A stretch of 11,277 nt of DNA from assembly GCA_903850725.1 (NCBI GenBank), contig CAINMG010000091.1:1-11277 (forward strand). Reading direction: 5' to 3'. Made by a program: the position numbers and the translations under genes. Source of the DNA: Candidatus Staskawiczbacteria bacterium. Its GTDB lineage: Bacteria; Patescibacteriota; Minisyncoccia; Minisyncoccales; Staskawiczbacteraceae. Of the stretch, positions 1 through 5,440 are shown piece after piece. Position 1 is the stretch's first letter. Each line of letters opens with the position of its first letter. Below the pieces are notes generated by a model, which was given only the letters and a program-made list of their open reading frames with translations, did no database searches and had not been told where the DNA came from.

Positions 1-20
1 ACTGTTCCCCCATCCTACAC

Positions 21-26
21 AAGGAG
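21..26 (+). promoter_or_regulatory. Strong Shine-Dalgarno for the sigma-4-like gene
   Basis: AAGGAG sits six bases before the ATG at 33, an ideal anti-SD match and spacing. It fixes the start of the 33-359 gene. It stands out because almost none of the minus-strand genes in this window has a recognisable SD; their leaders are just A/T runs. Confidence 0.85.
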
Positions 27-32
27 AAAGAA

Positions 33-359
33 ATGAATCAAAAACTGACACCGCAAGAAAAATTCCTCAAATCATTTTTCGGAATATCTGAGGAAAAAAC
101 AAGATCATTACACAAGATGCAACAGGCGTTGCTCGGGGACTTGATAGCAGAAATGCTAAAAATCTTGAGCTATCGTCAACGCGAGGTCATAAAACTCCGC
201 TATGGACTTGTGGATGGAAAATTTTACACTCGAGCTGAAATCGAGCGTAAATTCGAAATGAAAAATGGCAGAGTACGACGAATAGAAAAATCAGCAATCA
301 CCTTGCTGAAAGTGTACTATGAGATATTTGTGATGCTTCAAGAAATACTCGACTCGTAG
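33..359 (+). CDS. Stand-alone sigma-70 region 4-like DNA-binding protein
   Basis: This 108-residue protein carries only the -35-recognising part of a sigma-70 factor. Residues about 42-94 match region 4: LSYRQREVIKLRYGL (45-59) corresponds to the usual LTpREReVlrLRyGL, and GRVRRIEKSAI (79-89) to the recognition-helix end RVRQIEaKAL. Regions 1 to 3 are absent, and the N-terminal 40 residues are a charged helix I do not recognise. Such orphan region-4 proteins are annotated as sigma factors in many Patescibacteria; with no region 2 it cannot melt promoters alone, so a DNA-binding regulator or anti-/co-sigma role is more likely (inference). It is the only plus-strand gene, has an ideal SD and its own terminator. 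Its hand-counted GC, near 39 percent, is somewhat above the roughly 30 percent sampled in asnS. An alternative is a phage- or element-derived regulator. Confidence 0.8.
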   Translation: MNQKLTPQEKFLKSFFGISEEKTRSLHKMQQALLGDLIAEMLKILSYRQREVIKLRYGLVDGKFYTRAEIERKFEMKNGRVRRIEKSAITLLKVYYEIFVMLQEILDS

Positions 360-386
360 CAAATGAAGTGGCACAATCACTCTCGT

Positions 387-424
387 GCCTCGTTCGACAG
401 AAATGTCGTCGGGGCTCTTTTTTT
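387..424 (+). terminator. Intrinsic terminator of the sigma-4-like gene
   Basis: A two-part stem, gcctcg (387-392) with cggggc (410-415) and cgaca (395-399) with tgtcg (404-408), is closed by a GAAA tetraloop at 400-403 and followed by tctttttttt. The outer stem contains one G-U pair. It lies 27 bases after the stop at 359 and on the same strand, so it ends that transcript. Confidence 0.85.
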
Positions 425-447
425 GCATAAAAAATTACAAAATTAAA

Positions 448-453
448 TATAAT
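448..453 (+). promoter_or_regulatory. Possible -10 box of a small RNA promoter
   Basis: A perfect TATAAT lies in the gene-free stretch after the first terminator. The best -35 candidate is ttgcat at 423-428, with a 19-base spacer that is longer than ideal and overlaps the preceding terminator's T-run. Transcription would start near 459-460, at the foot of the first downstream stem-loop. In sequence this AT-rich, a chance TATAAT is quite possible. Confidence 0.3.
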
Positions 454-458
454 CAAAT

Positions 459-578
459 ACGTGCAAACCATGCCATGACACAATTCACACGTATAATTAC
501 GAATACCTTGTGAATGCGACCGCATTGACAAGGTGTCTATATTATTTTGCAAACAAAAACGGCCTATGCCGTTTTTTT
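459..578 (+). ncRNA. Candidate structured small RNA, about 115 nt
   Basis: No protein gene is credible in 360-563. The stretch holds a -10-like box (448-453) followed by two stem-loops and an intrinsic terminator. Stem-loop A pairs atacgtg (457-463) with cacgtat (488-494). Stem-loop B pairs accttgt (505-511) with acaaggt (528-534), then aatgc (513-517) with gcatt (522-526) around loop gacc, with one G-G mismatch. A T-G and an A-T pair at 503-504/535-536 extend it. The terminator is at 555-578. An alternative pairing, attcac (483-488) with gtgaat (510-515), would disrupt both stems. It does not resemble SRP RNA, 6S RNA, tmRNA, RNase P or tRNA. Transcription and direction are inferred. Confidence 0.35.
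555..578. terminator. Bidirectional terminator shared by convergent transcripts
   Basis: The stem aaaaacggc (555-563) / gccgttttt (568-576) with loop ctat is followed by seven T on the plus strand and, read on the minus strand, by five U. It can stop the candidate plus-strand RNA and the minus-strand operon ending in the nucleotidyltransferase. The stop codon of that minus-strand gene (564-566) is in the loop, so the last codons of the gene form one arm of the stem. Confidence 0.85.
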
Positions 579-980
579 ATTTAATAATGAAGATTTATAT
601 TTTTTGGGTTGGTAGGGTTTTAGACGAACAATTTCAATTTTTAATTTAATCTTTTCTATTTCTTTTTCTAAATTATCTATAAACGCAATCTGATCGTATC
701 CTAAACAAATTACCTGTGGTTTTATTTCTTTTATTTTTTTGTAATAACTTTTTAAGTTACCAAACTGCGCATCATTAACCAGCTTACATTTATAAACTGC
801 TTTTAGTCTTTCATCTTCTAAAATTTTTGGTAAATGCCCTTTGACTTTTTTTACTGTTAAATCTCGCGCCACCACAACTACCAAATAATCACCATGCTTT
901 TTAGCCTGAGAGAACAAATTCAAATGTCCTTTGTGCAAACCATCAAATGTGCCAAAAATTAAAACCTTCTTTCGCTTCAT
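564..980 (-). CDS. Cytidylyltransferase-like nucleotidyltransferase (RibL/TagD type)
   Basis: This is a 138-residue single-domain nucleotidyltransferase of the HIGH superfamily. GTFDGLHKGH at residues 10-19 is the CTP/ATP-binding signature (HxGH), followed by a GDYLVVVVARD strand (30-40). GYDQ at 94-97 and KSSLLNKK at 129-136 occupy the places of the second nucleotide-binding motifs (the STS/KTS loop region). The pattern, especially LGYDQ, is closest to archaeal-type FAD synthase RibL and to glycerol-3-phosphate cytidylyltransferase TagD; substrate choice cannot be decided from sequence by eye. It is the last gene of the minus-strand run, starting four bases after asnS, and probably co-transcribed with it. 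The coding end runs into the terminator hairpin, giving a short lysine-rich tail. Confidence 0.85.
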   Translation of the reverse strand: MKRKKVLIFGTFDGLHKGHLNLFSQAKKHGDYLVVVVARDLTVKKVKGHLPKILEDERLKAVYKCKLVNDAQFGNLKSYYKKIKEIKPQVICLGYDQIAFIDNLEKEIEKIKLKIEIVRLKPYQPKKYKSSLLNKKTA

Positions 981-984
981 AAAA

Positions 985-2304
985 TTAAGGATTTAATCTA
1001 TTTATTGTTCTTGGGAATGGGATTGTTTCTCTTACATGTGCAATTCCACACACCCAAGCTGTAATTCTTTCAAGCCCAAAACCAAATCCAGAATGTGGAA
1101 CGGATCCATATTTGCGTAAATCTAAATACCACTCCCAGCCCGAGGCTGGTCCGCCTTGGGCGGAAAAAGCAGATTGTTTTGGTTTAAACTCTTCTATTCT
1201 TTTTCGTAATTCATCAAAATTATCTTCTCTTTGACTGCCTCCAATAATTTCTCCATAACCTTCTGGAGCCAACAAATCTGCACACAGAACGCGAGAATCA
1301 TTTTTCGGATCACGCTTCATATAAAAAGCTTTTACTCCTTTAGGATAATGTGTCACAAAAATTGGGTTATCATATTGCTTAGTTAAAATGGTTTCATCAT
1401 CAGCGCCCATATCATCATCTTCTTTTATGTCACTTCCCAATTCGTGCAGTTTTTTTACAGCTTCGGCATGAGTAATTTTATAAAATGGCTTTAAAATGTT
1501 TTCCAAAGGTTTTATGTCTCTTTCTAAAATTGCAAGCTCTTGCATATTCTTTTCTAAAACACTTTTTACCATATAACGCACTAGTTCTTCCTGCACGCGC
1601 ATGTTTTCCTCTAAATCAGCAAAAGCCATTTCAGCATCCATCATCCAAAATTCAGTTAAGTGCCTGCGGGTTTTGGATTTTTCAGCTCTAAATACAGGTC
1701 CAAAATCAAATACCTTGCCATGAGCCATAATTGCAGCTTCTAAATACAATTGGCCAGATTGGCTTAAATAAGCTTTATCTCCAAAATATTCCAATTCGAA
1801 AAGCTCTGTTGTGCCCTCACAAGCACTGGGAGTTAAAATAGGCGAATCTATTTTGATAAAATTATTTTGGTTGAAATATTCATACGTAGCTAAAATCAAA
1901 GTATTTCTAATTCTTTGTATTGCCCATTGATGAGAGCTTCGAAGCCACAAATGCCTATTATCAAGCAAAAAATCTGGCCCATGATCTTTTTTGGAAATAG
2001 GATATTCCTTGGCAATTTGGTAAAAAGAAAAATCCTTTACTTGCAATTCATATTCTTCTTTTTTGGGATGCTTGGCCACAACACCAATAATTTTTACCGA
2101 ACTTTCCAAAGTTACTTTTTGCGCCTCTTGCCATTTCTCTTCAGATAAAACTTTTACATCTAAAATTGCTTGGCAAAATCCAGAACCATCTCTTATTTGC
2201 CAAAAAGCAATCTTACCAGAAGACCTAAAATTAGCCACCCAGCCATTCAGCTCAATTTCTTGCCCCACGTATTTTGCAATATTTGTAATTAATACTTTAT
2301 TCAT
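985..2304 (-). CDS. asnS: Asparaginyl-tRNA synthetase
   Basis: A 439-residue class IIb synthetase that charges tRNA-Asn with asparagine. The N-terminal OB-fold anticodon domain covers about residues 1-100 (GWVANFRSSGKIAFWQIRDG). The catalytic core has EGTTELF and the YLSQSGQLYLEA region (163-190), motif 2 FRAE...TRRHLTEFW (205-220), and motif 3 GFGFGLERI with the class II Arg413. The end AHVRETIPFPR is typical of AsnRS. TRRHLTEFW and the EGTT motif favour AsnRS over AspRS. Residues 381-390 (SAQGGPASGW), just before the conserved WYLDLRKYGS segment, look like extra sequence encoded by a GC-rich double palindrome (1135-1164). The gene starts four bases after a membrane-protein gene and is followed four bases later by the nucleotidyltransferase. 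No SD is visible. Confidence 0.92.
   Translation of the reverse strand: MNKVLITNIAKYVGQEIELNGWVANFRSSGKIAFWQIRDGSGFCQAILDVKVLSEEKWQEAQKVTLESSVKIIGVVAKHPKKEEYELQVKDFSFYQIAKEYPISKKDHGPDFLLDNRHLWLRSSHQWAIQRIRNTLILATYEYFNQNNFIKIDSPILTPSACEGTTELFELEYFGDKAYLSQSGQLYLEAAIMAHGKVFDFGPVFRAEKSKTRRHLTEFWMMDAEMAFADLEENMRVQEELVRYMVKSVLEKNMQELAILERDIKPLENILKPFYKITHAEAVKKLHELGSDIKEDDDMGADDETILTKQYDNPIFVTHYPKGVKAFYMKRDPKNDSRVLCADLLAPEGYGEIIGGSQREDNFDELRKRIEEFKPKQSAFSAQGGPASGWEWYLDLRKYGSVPHSGFGFGLERITAWVCGIAHVRETIPFPRTINRLNP
1135..1164. repeat. Double palindrome inserted in frame in asnS
   Basis: Two perfect hairpins of 15 bp lie directly next to each other: ccagcc-cga-ggctgg (1135-1149) and tccgcc-ttg-ggcgga (1150-1164). 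The block is GC-rich in an AT-rich gene, is exactly 30 bp, and encodes exactly ten in-frame codons. It looks like a REP-type palindromic unit captured in coding sequence. A 9-mer of it (ggtccgcct) recurs at 6559-6567. Confidence 0.65.
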
Positions 2305-2308
2305 TAAA

Positions 2309-2641
2309 TTAATAATTAGAATAAATTCCCATAAAAAATATTAAAAATATAATTAGTGAAATAACTAAAGAATAAATCGCATATTTTTTTCCATCCAACA
2401 AACTTTTTTTAATTATTATCAAACTTATAATAGAAGTTATAAAACCAATTATCGTCAGAAAAAAGACAAAAATTGATATTTCTGCAGAAAAAATATAAAC
2501 TGGCATAAATATTGTCATTATAACAAATATTACTGGATTGGGATAATAAAAATTAACAACATAGAGTAACCCCAAAAACATTAAAATCCCGGCGATTAAG
2601 CTTGTATAAAAGGAAAATATTGCAAGTTTGCTTTTATTCAT
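2309..2641 (-). CDS. Small four-helix membrane protein, function unknown
   Basis: I do not recognise this 110-residue protein. It is almost entirely hydrophobic, with likely membrane helices near residues 7-30, 36-52, 55-78 and 86-107. A short basic loop at 78-86 (KKSLLDGKK) separates the third and fourth helices, and MNKSK precedes the first. There are no cysteines, histidines or enzyme-like motifs. The layout resembles small DUF4190-like or integral membrane stress proteins, but this is only an impression. It sits between a conserved hypothetical gene (22-base gap) and asnS (4-base gap), so it is probably part of the same transcript. The start is the first ATG and no SD is visible. Confidence 0.7.
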   Translation of the reverse strand: MNKSKLAIFSFYTSLIAGILMFLGLLYVVNFYYPNPVIFVIMTIFMPVYIFSAEISIFVFFLTIIGFITSIISLIIIKKSLLDGKKYAIYSLVISLIIFLIFFMGIYSNY

Positions 2642-2663
2642 ATTTTATAAAAATTAATAATAA

Positions 2664-3011
2664 TTATTTTGTGTTTAAATTAAAACCGTTAAAGTATACT
2701 TGGTCTTTGGAAATTATTTTTATCACTTTATATTTACCTTTTGTGTAAATTTGATTATTTTCTACAAAATGCGTGGCTTCCAAAATGATAATGCTGGCCA
2801 AAGGTTCAGACAAAACTCCACCACCTTTTGTTTCCAAAAGTGGAATTTCACCGTGCAGATAATAATTCCTTTGATCTTTTTTTAAAAAATCATAAATCTT
2901 TCCAACTTCTATCGATTCAGGCATACACTCTTCATTTTTTCTGTTTCCGGATTTAAACTCTAAAATATTTCTTAGAGCTAAATCTGGATTAAATTCGACT
3001 ATAATTCCCAT
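2664..3011 (-). CDS. Conserved-looking hypothetical protein
   Basis: A soluble 115-residue protein with no motif I can assign. It begins MGIIVEFNPDLALRN, has an acidic-basic middle (ECMPESIEVGKIYDFLKK, 28-45), a GEIPLLETKGGG turn (54-65), and a beta-rich C-terminal half (LASIIILEATHF, then YTKGKYKVIKI). I have the impression that proteins with this N-terminus and the GEIPL.ETKG turn recur in Parcubacteria, but I cannot verify it. There is no signal peptide or membrane segment. It is the first gene after the ArsR-type regulator, with palindrome 1 (3025-3050) ending 14 bases from its ATG, so it is a candidate target of that regulator. The small membrane gene follows after 22 bases. Confidence 0.75.
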   Translation of the reverse strand: MGIIVEFNPDLALRNILEFKSGNRKNEECMPESIEVGKIYDFLKKDQRNYYLHGEIPLLETKGGGVLSEPLASIIILEATHFVENNQIYTKGKYKVIKIISKDQVYFNGFNLNTK

Positions 3012-3024
3012 AGTTTTAATTTTT

Positions 3025-3050
3025 GCTATTCTAAAAAAACTTAGAATAGC
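3025..3050. repeat. Palindrome 1 (gctattcta family), before the 2664-3011 gene
   Basis: Arms gctattctaa (3025-3034) and ttagaatagc (3041-3050) pair perfectly over 10 bp around a 6-base loop. It lies 14-39 bases upstream of the ATG at 3011, just after a weak gataat-like -10 (3057-3062, minus strand). That is where an operator or a leader hairpin would sit. Two further copies flank the ArsR-type gene. Confidence 0.7.
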
Positions 3051-3100
3051 TTTTATATTATCTTTATTTTATTATTCTCTAGATACTTTCTTTTATAAAA

Positions 3101-3121
3101 CAATGAATCACTCATTTATTG
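3101..3121. repeat. Minor inverted repeat next to palindrome 2
   Basis: caatgaat (3101-3108) pairs with atttattg (3114-3121) around cactc, with one G-T pair. It abuts palindrome 2. The sequence is AT-rich, so it may be chance. Confidence 0.25.
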
Positions 3122-3122
3122 A

Positions 3123-3148
3123 GCTATTCTAAAAATTTTTAGAATAGC
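3123..3148. repeat. Palindrome 2 (gctattcta family), after the regulator gene
   Basis: A perfect 26-bp palindrome with no spacer: gctattctaaaaa (3123-3135) and its exact reverse complement (3136-3148). It starts six bases beyond the stop codon of the ArsR-type gene, reading on the minus strand. No T-run follows on either strand, so it is not a standard intrinsic terminator. Confidence 0.75.
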
Positions 3149-3154
3149 CACGCT

Positions 3155-3427
3155 TTACCTATCAATAAAAGTTAAAAGTTCTTTGGAGAAGTTTTCTGTA
3201 TTTATCGAATAAAGACGATTTGCAAAGTGATTTCTAAAATTTACTAAATTTACTTTTCGCAAAATCCTTAAATCTTTTGACATACTACGGATTGGTGAAT
3301 TTATTTTTTCAGCTAAATCACCCACTGACATCTCATTATTTTCTCGCAAAAGTTTCAAAATCAAAAATCTATTTTCATTCGCCACAGCTTTCAAAATTTT
3401 TACTTTCTCTTCATCAACCATAATCAT
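3155..3427 (-). CDS. ArsR-type winged-helix transcription regulator
   Basis: A 90-residue DNA-binding protein. VANENRFLILKLLRENNEMSVGDLAEKI (15-42) is the ArsR pattern of a helix bearing the NeNR/RL.IL..L signature followed by HTH helix 2. The segment SPIRSMSKDLRILRKVNLV (44-62) is the recognition helix, and HFANRLYSIN (67-76) the wing. ArsR repressors usually dimerise and bind palindromes overlapping their own promoter, releasing on a ligand. There are no cysteines and no ELCVCDL metal-sensor motif, so it is not an arsenic- or cadmium-type sensor. The ATG is eight bases after the fosX stop, and palindrome 3 lies in that junction. A second in-frame ATG two codons later is an alternative start. 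Co-transcription with lysS and fosX is inferred from spacing. Confidence 0.85.
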   Translation of the reverse strand: MIMVDEEKVKILKAVANENRFLILKLLRENNEMSVGDLAEKINSPIRSMSKDLRILRKVNLVNFRNHFANRLYSINTENFSKELLTFIDR

Positions 3428-3430
3428 ATT

Positions 3431-3454
3431 CTATTCTACTTTAAAGTAGAATAG
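3431..3454. repeat. Palindrome 3 (ctattcta family), at the fosX-arsR junction
   Basis: A perfect 24-bp palindrome, ctattctacttt (3431-3442) followed by its exact reverse complement. It shares the ctattct/agaatag arms of palindromes 1 and 2 but has a different centre. It contains the fosX stop codon (3436-3438), encodes its last residues, and ends three bases before the regulator's ATG. That is a plausible autoregulatory or translational site. Confidence 0.75.
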
Positions 3455-3852
3455 CCTTTATAATATTTTACTCTTTTTTGCATGTTGCCTGAGTGGATTT
3501 CAAATAAGTGATTATCATAATCGTAAAAATAAATTGATCTACCTTCTCCTTTTACGCGCGACCTAGCTAGCTTTATTTCTAATCCAAGTTCCTTTATTCT
3601 ATTTTCATATTTTGCAAAATCTTTCTCTGCCACATCAAAGGCAAAGTGATTATAAGTTTTTTCTTTTAGGCTTTTGCCTTGCATAATTGCCACCCAAATT
3701 TTACCAATTTTAAAAAACTTTTCAGCCGCCAAAGAAAAATTTTTACTTTTACTATCATAGACCTCTTTAGCATCAAAAACCTTTTCTAGCAACTTTGCCG
3801 ACTTTTTCAAATCTTTCACAATAAACGTAATATGGCTTATTCCTTTTATCAT
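3436..3852 (-). CDS. fosX: FosX-type fosfomycin epoxide hydrolase (VOC superfamily)
   Basis: A 138-residue vicinal-oxygen-chelate enzyme. FosX proteins use Mn2+ and water to open the epoxide of fosfomycin, protecting MurA. From memory of Listeria FosX, the resemblance is strong along the whole length, notably NFSLAAEKFFKIGKIWVAIM, TYNHFAF and GEGRSIYFYDYDNHLFEIH. The metal ligands are all at the expected numbers: His7, His69 and Glu118. Glu44, the general base that distinguishes FosX from the thiol-transferring FosA and FosB, is also present. Length is a few residues above the usual 133. The ATG follows the lysS stop by one base, so it is almost certainly co-transcribed with lysS. An ArsR-type gene follows. 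Its true substrate in this organism could differ from fosfomycin. Its last residues fall in palindrome 3. Confidence 0.85.
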   Translation of the reverse strand: MIKGISHITFIVKDLKKSAKLLEKVFDAKEVYDSKSKNFSLAAEKFFKIGKIWVAIMQGKSLKEKTYNHFAFDVAEKDFAKYENRIKELGLEIKLARSRVKGEGRSIYFYDYDNHLFEIHSGNMQKRVKYYKGYSTLK

Positions 3853-3853
3853 T

Positions 3854-5332
3854 TTAGTTTTTTGGGCGCATGAGGGGGAAAATTTGGCATTCGCGAGCTG
3901 GCTTGTCCATTAGAAATGCAAACAATCTTTCTGAAACTCCAAAGCCACAAGTTGGTGGCATGCCGTGTTCCAAAGCTTCCACAAAATCTTGGTCAAATCT
4001 TTGCGCTTCATCATCGCCAGAATCTCTTAATTTTTGTTGTTCTGTAAATCTTTCTGCTTGGTCAATTGGATCATTAAGCTCTGAAAAACCTTTACCATTT
4101 TCTGACCCACCAATTATTACTTGGAATCTTTGCACCAAATCATTATGTGTTTCCATTCTCTTAGCCAAAGGCTCCATAGTTACAGGCACATTAATTAAAA
4201 ATCCTGGTCCTCCAATATTTTTTCTGCAATATTTCCACAAATTATCTATGGCTCTTGTTATATTGAAGCCATTTTTGTCATAATCAATTTTTAATTTTTG
4301 CAAAACTTTTTCCATTTCAGACAAACTAGCTTCTAAAATATTTACTTTTGTATATTTTGCGATTGTAGAAACATAGTCATATTTTTCCCATTTACCTGCA
4401 AAATCCACATCAAAACCTTTAATTTTAAATTTAAGGGTACTAAAAGTTTTTTCTATTATATATTTATACATTTCTTCCACAAAATTCATACCTTGATCAT
4501 AATCTGCATAAGCCCAATAGAATTCCATGGCTGTATAATCTTGCAAATGCTCTGCATCCATGCCTTCATTTCTGAAAATTCTACCTATTTCAAAAGTTTT
4601 TTCAAACCCAGCCACCATAAGCTTTTTTTGCCAAAGTTCACCAACAGAAATTCTTAAATCAACATCCAAGTCCATTGCATTATGGTGCGTTATAAATGGC
4701 CTGGCATCTGCCCCCCCTGGAGTAGATTCAAGCACAGGAGTTTCCACTTCCATAAAACCTTTCTGTAGCAAAAATTCACGCATTGATTGCCAAAAAATAC
4801 TTCTCTTTTCTACCATATCTTTTACTTCAGGATTAAATAAAATATCTAAATATCTTTTCCTTAAACATTCTTCTACGTCTTGCAAACCATGCCATTTTTC
4901 TGGTAAAGGCAACAAAGCTTTGGCCAGCATTTTGTAATCTTCTGCCTCAATAGTTTTCTCCCCTCTTTTGGTTGTAAACAAAGTTCCTTTAATCTCTACA
5001 AAATCTGCAATATCAAAATGATCTGCAAAAAATTTATAACCTGCTGGCCCAACTTTATCTTCTTTAATAATGACTTGCAATTTACCAGAACCATCATAAA
5101 TATCCAAAAATGTTGCTCCCCCATGACCGCGTTGCGCCATGATTCTGCCAGCCAAAACTATTTCTTCTAGACCGCCATCTTTATCTGGCGTGGATAATTT
5201 ATCAAAATATTCCAAAGCTTCGCAAATTCTGTGAGTTCTTTTGGTTTTGGCAGGATACGCCAAAACCCCAGCATGCTCCAATGCTTTTAATTTTTCCAAA
5301 CGAACTTTTCTTAATTCTTCAATTGTTGACAT
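3854..5332 (-). CDS. lysS: Lysyl-tRNA synthetase, class II
   Basis: A 492-residue class IIb synthetase that charges tRNA-Lys. The OB-fold anticodon domain is at about 57-135 (AGRIMAQRGHGGATFLDIYDGSG). RKRYLDIL (158-165) leads to motif 1 around 188-201 (GFMEVETPVL). Motif 2 is FRNEG...H...YTAMEFYWAYADY (253-278), and motif 3 is GFGVSER with Arg469. ESTPGGADARPF (202-213) is the lysine-binding loop. Several positions depart from common bacterial LysRS: the usual IAPELYLKRL.V.G segment reads ISVGELWQKKLMVAG, and motif 3 has GFGVSER in place of GlGiGiDR. This suggests a divergent clade rather than loss of function, because the catalytic pattern is otherwise intact. The paralogue EpmA is excluded by the OB domain. 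A good promoter lies 28-56 bases upstream; fosX follows after one base. Confidence 0.93.
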   Translation of the reverse strand: MSTIEELRKVRLEKLKALEHAGVLAYPAKTKRTHRICEALEYFDKLSTPDKDGGLEEIVLAGRIMAQRGHGGATFLDIYDGSGKLQVIIKEDKVGPAGYKFFADHFDIADFVEIKGTLFTTKRGEKTIEAEDYKMLAKALLPLPEKWHGLQDVEECLRKRYLDILFNPEVKDMVEKRSIFWQSMREFLLQKGFMEVETPVLESTPGGADARPFITHHNAMDLDVDLRISVGELWQKKLMVAGFEKTFEIGRIFRNEGMDAEHLQDYTAMEFYWAYADYDQGMNFVEEMYKYIIEKTFSTLKFKIKGFDVDFAGKWEKYDYVSTIAKYTKVNILEASLSEMEKVLQKLKIDYDKNGFNITRAIDNLWKYCRKNIGGPGFLINVPVTMEPLAKRMETHNDLVQRFQVIIGGSENGKGFSELNDPIDQAERFTEQQKLRDSGDDEAQRFDQDFVEALEHGMPPTCGFGVSERLFAFLMDKPARECQIFPLMRPKN

Positions 5333-5359
5333 AAATTTTTATTAAAAGTTAATTATTTA

Positions 5360-5388
5360 ATATTACTATTTTAAACCCCATAAATCAA
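5360..5388 (-). promoter_or_regulatory. Sigma-70-type promoter of the lysS-fosX-arsR unit
   Basis: On the minus strand TTGATT (5383-5388) and TAATAT (5360-5365) are separated by exactly 17 bases. Transcription would start near 5353, leaving a leader of about 20 bases without a Shine-Dalgarno. The same box spacing and -10 sequence occur in the promoter at 6528-6556. Confidence 0.7.
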
Positions 5389-5400
5389 CCCTTTTGCATT

Positions 5401-5426
5401 AAAAAACTGCTGTCAACAGCAGTTTT
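5401..5426 (-). terminator. Intrinsic terminator of the superoxide dismutase gene
   Basis: Arms aaaactgctg (5403-5412) and cagcagtttt (5417-5426) form a perfect 10-bp stem around tcaa. On the minus strand it is followed by about six U (5406-5401). It begins 14 bases after the stop of the dismutase gene and isolates it from the lysS promoter that follows. Confidence 0.9.
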
Positions 5427-5440
5427 ATAAAAATCTTAAG

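Noticed and set aside
475..513. Twelve-codon open frame MTQFTRIITNTL, four Thr codons, like an attenuator leader
   Set aside because: No SD, and no downstream biosynthetic gene on the plus strand to attenuate. A short threonine-rich frame can arise by chance in the stem-loop sequence.
525..530. Perfect TTGACA as a plus-strand -35 box
   Set aside because: It forms part of stem-loop B, and no acceptable -10 is found 16-18 bases downstream.
298..552. Minus-strand open frame of 84 residues with several cysteines
   Set aside because: It crosses the sigma-4-like gene's 3' end, its terminator and the stem-loops of the gap, and has no domain pattern or RBS. The cysteines come from the hairpin sequence read in another frame.
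1485..2344. Several plus-strand open frames inside asnS
   Set aside because: They are antisense shadows of a clearly conserved synthetase, with low-complexity translation and no start signals.
3870..4937. Plus-strand open frames of 125-137 residues inside lysS
   Set aside because: Antisense shadows; the minus-strand frame encodes all synthetase motifs without interruption.
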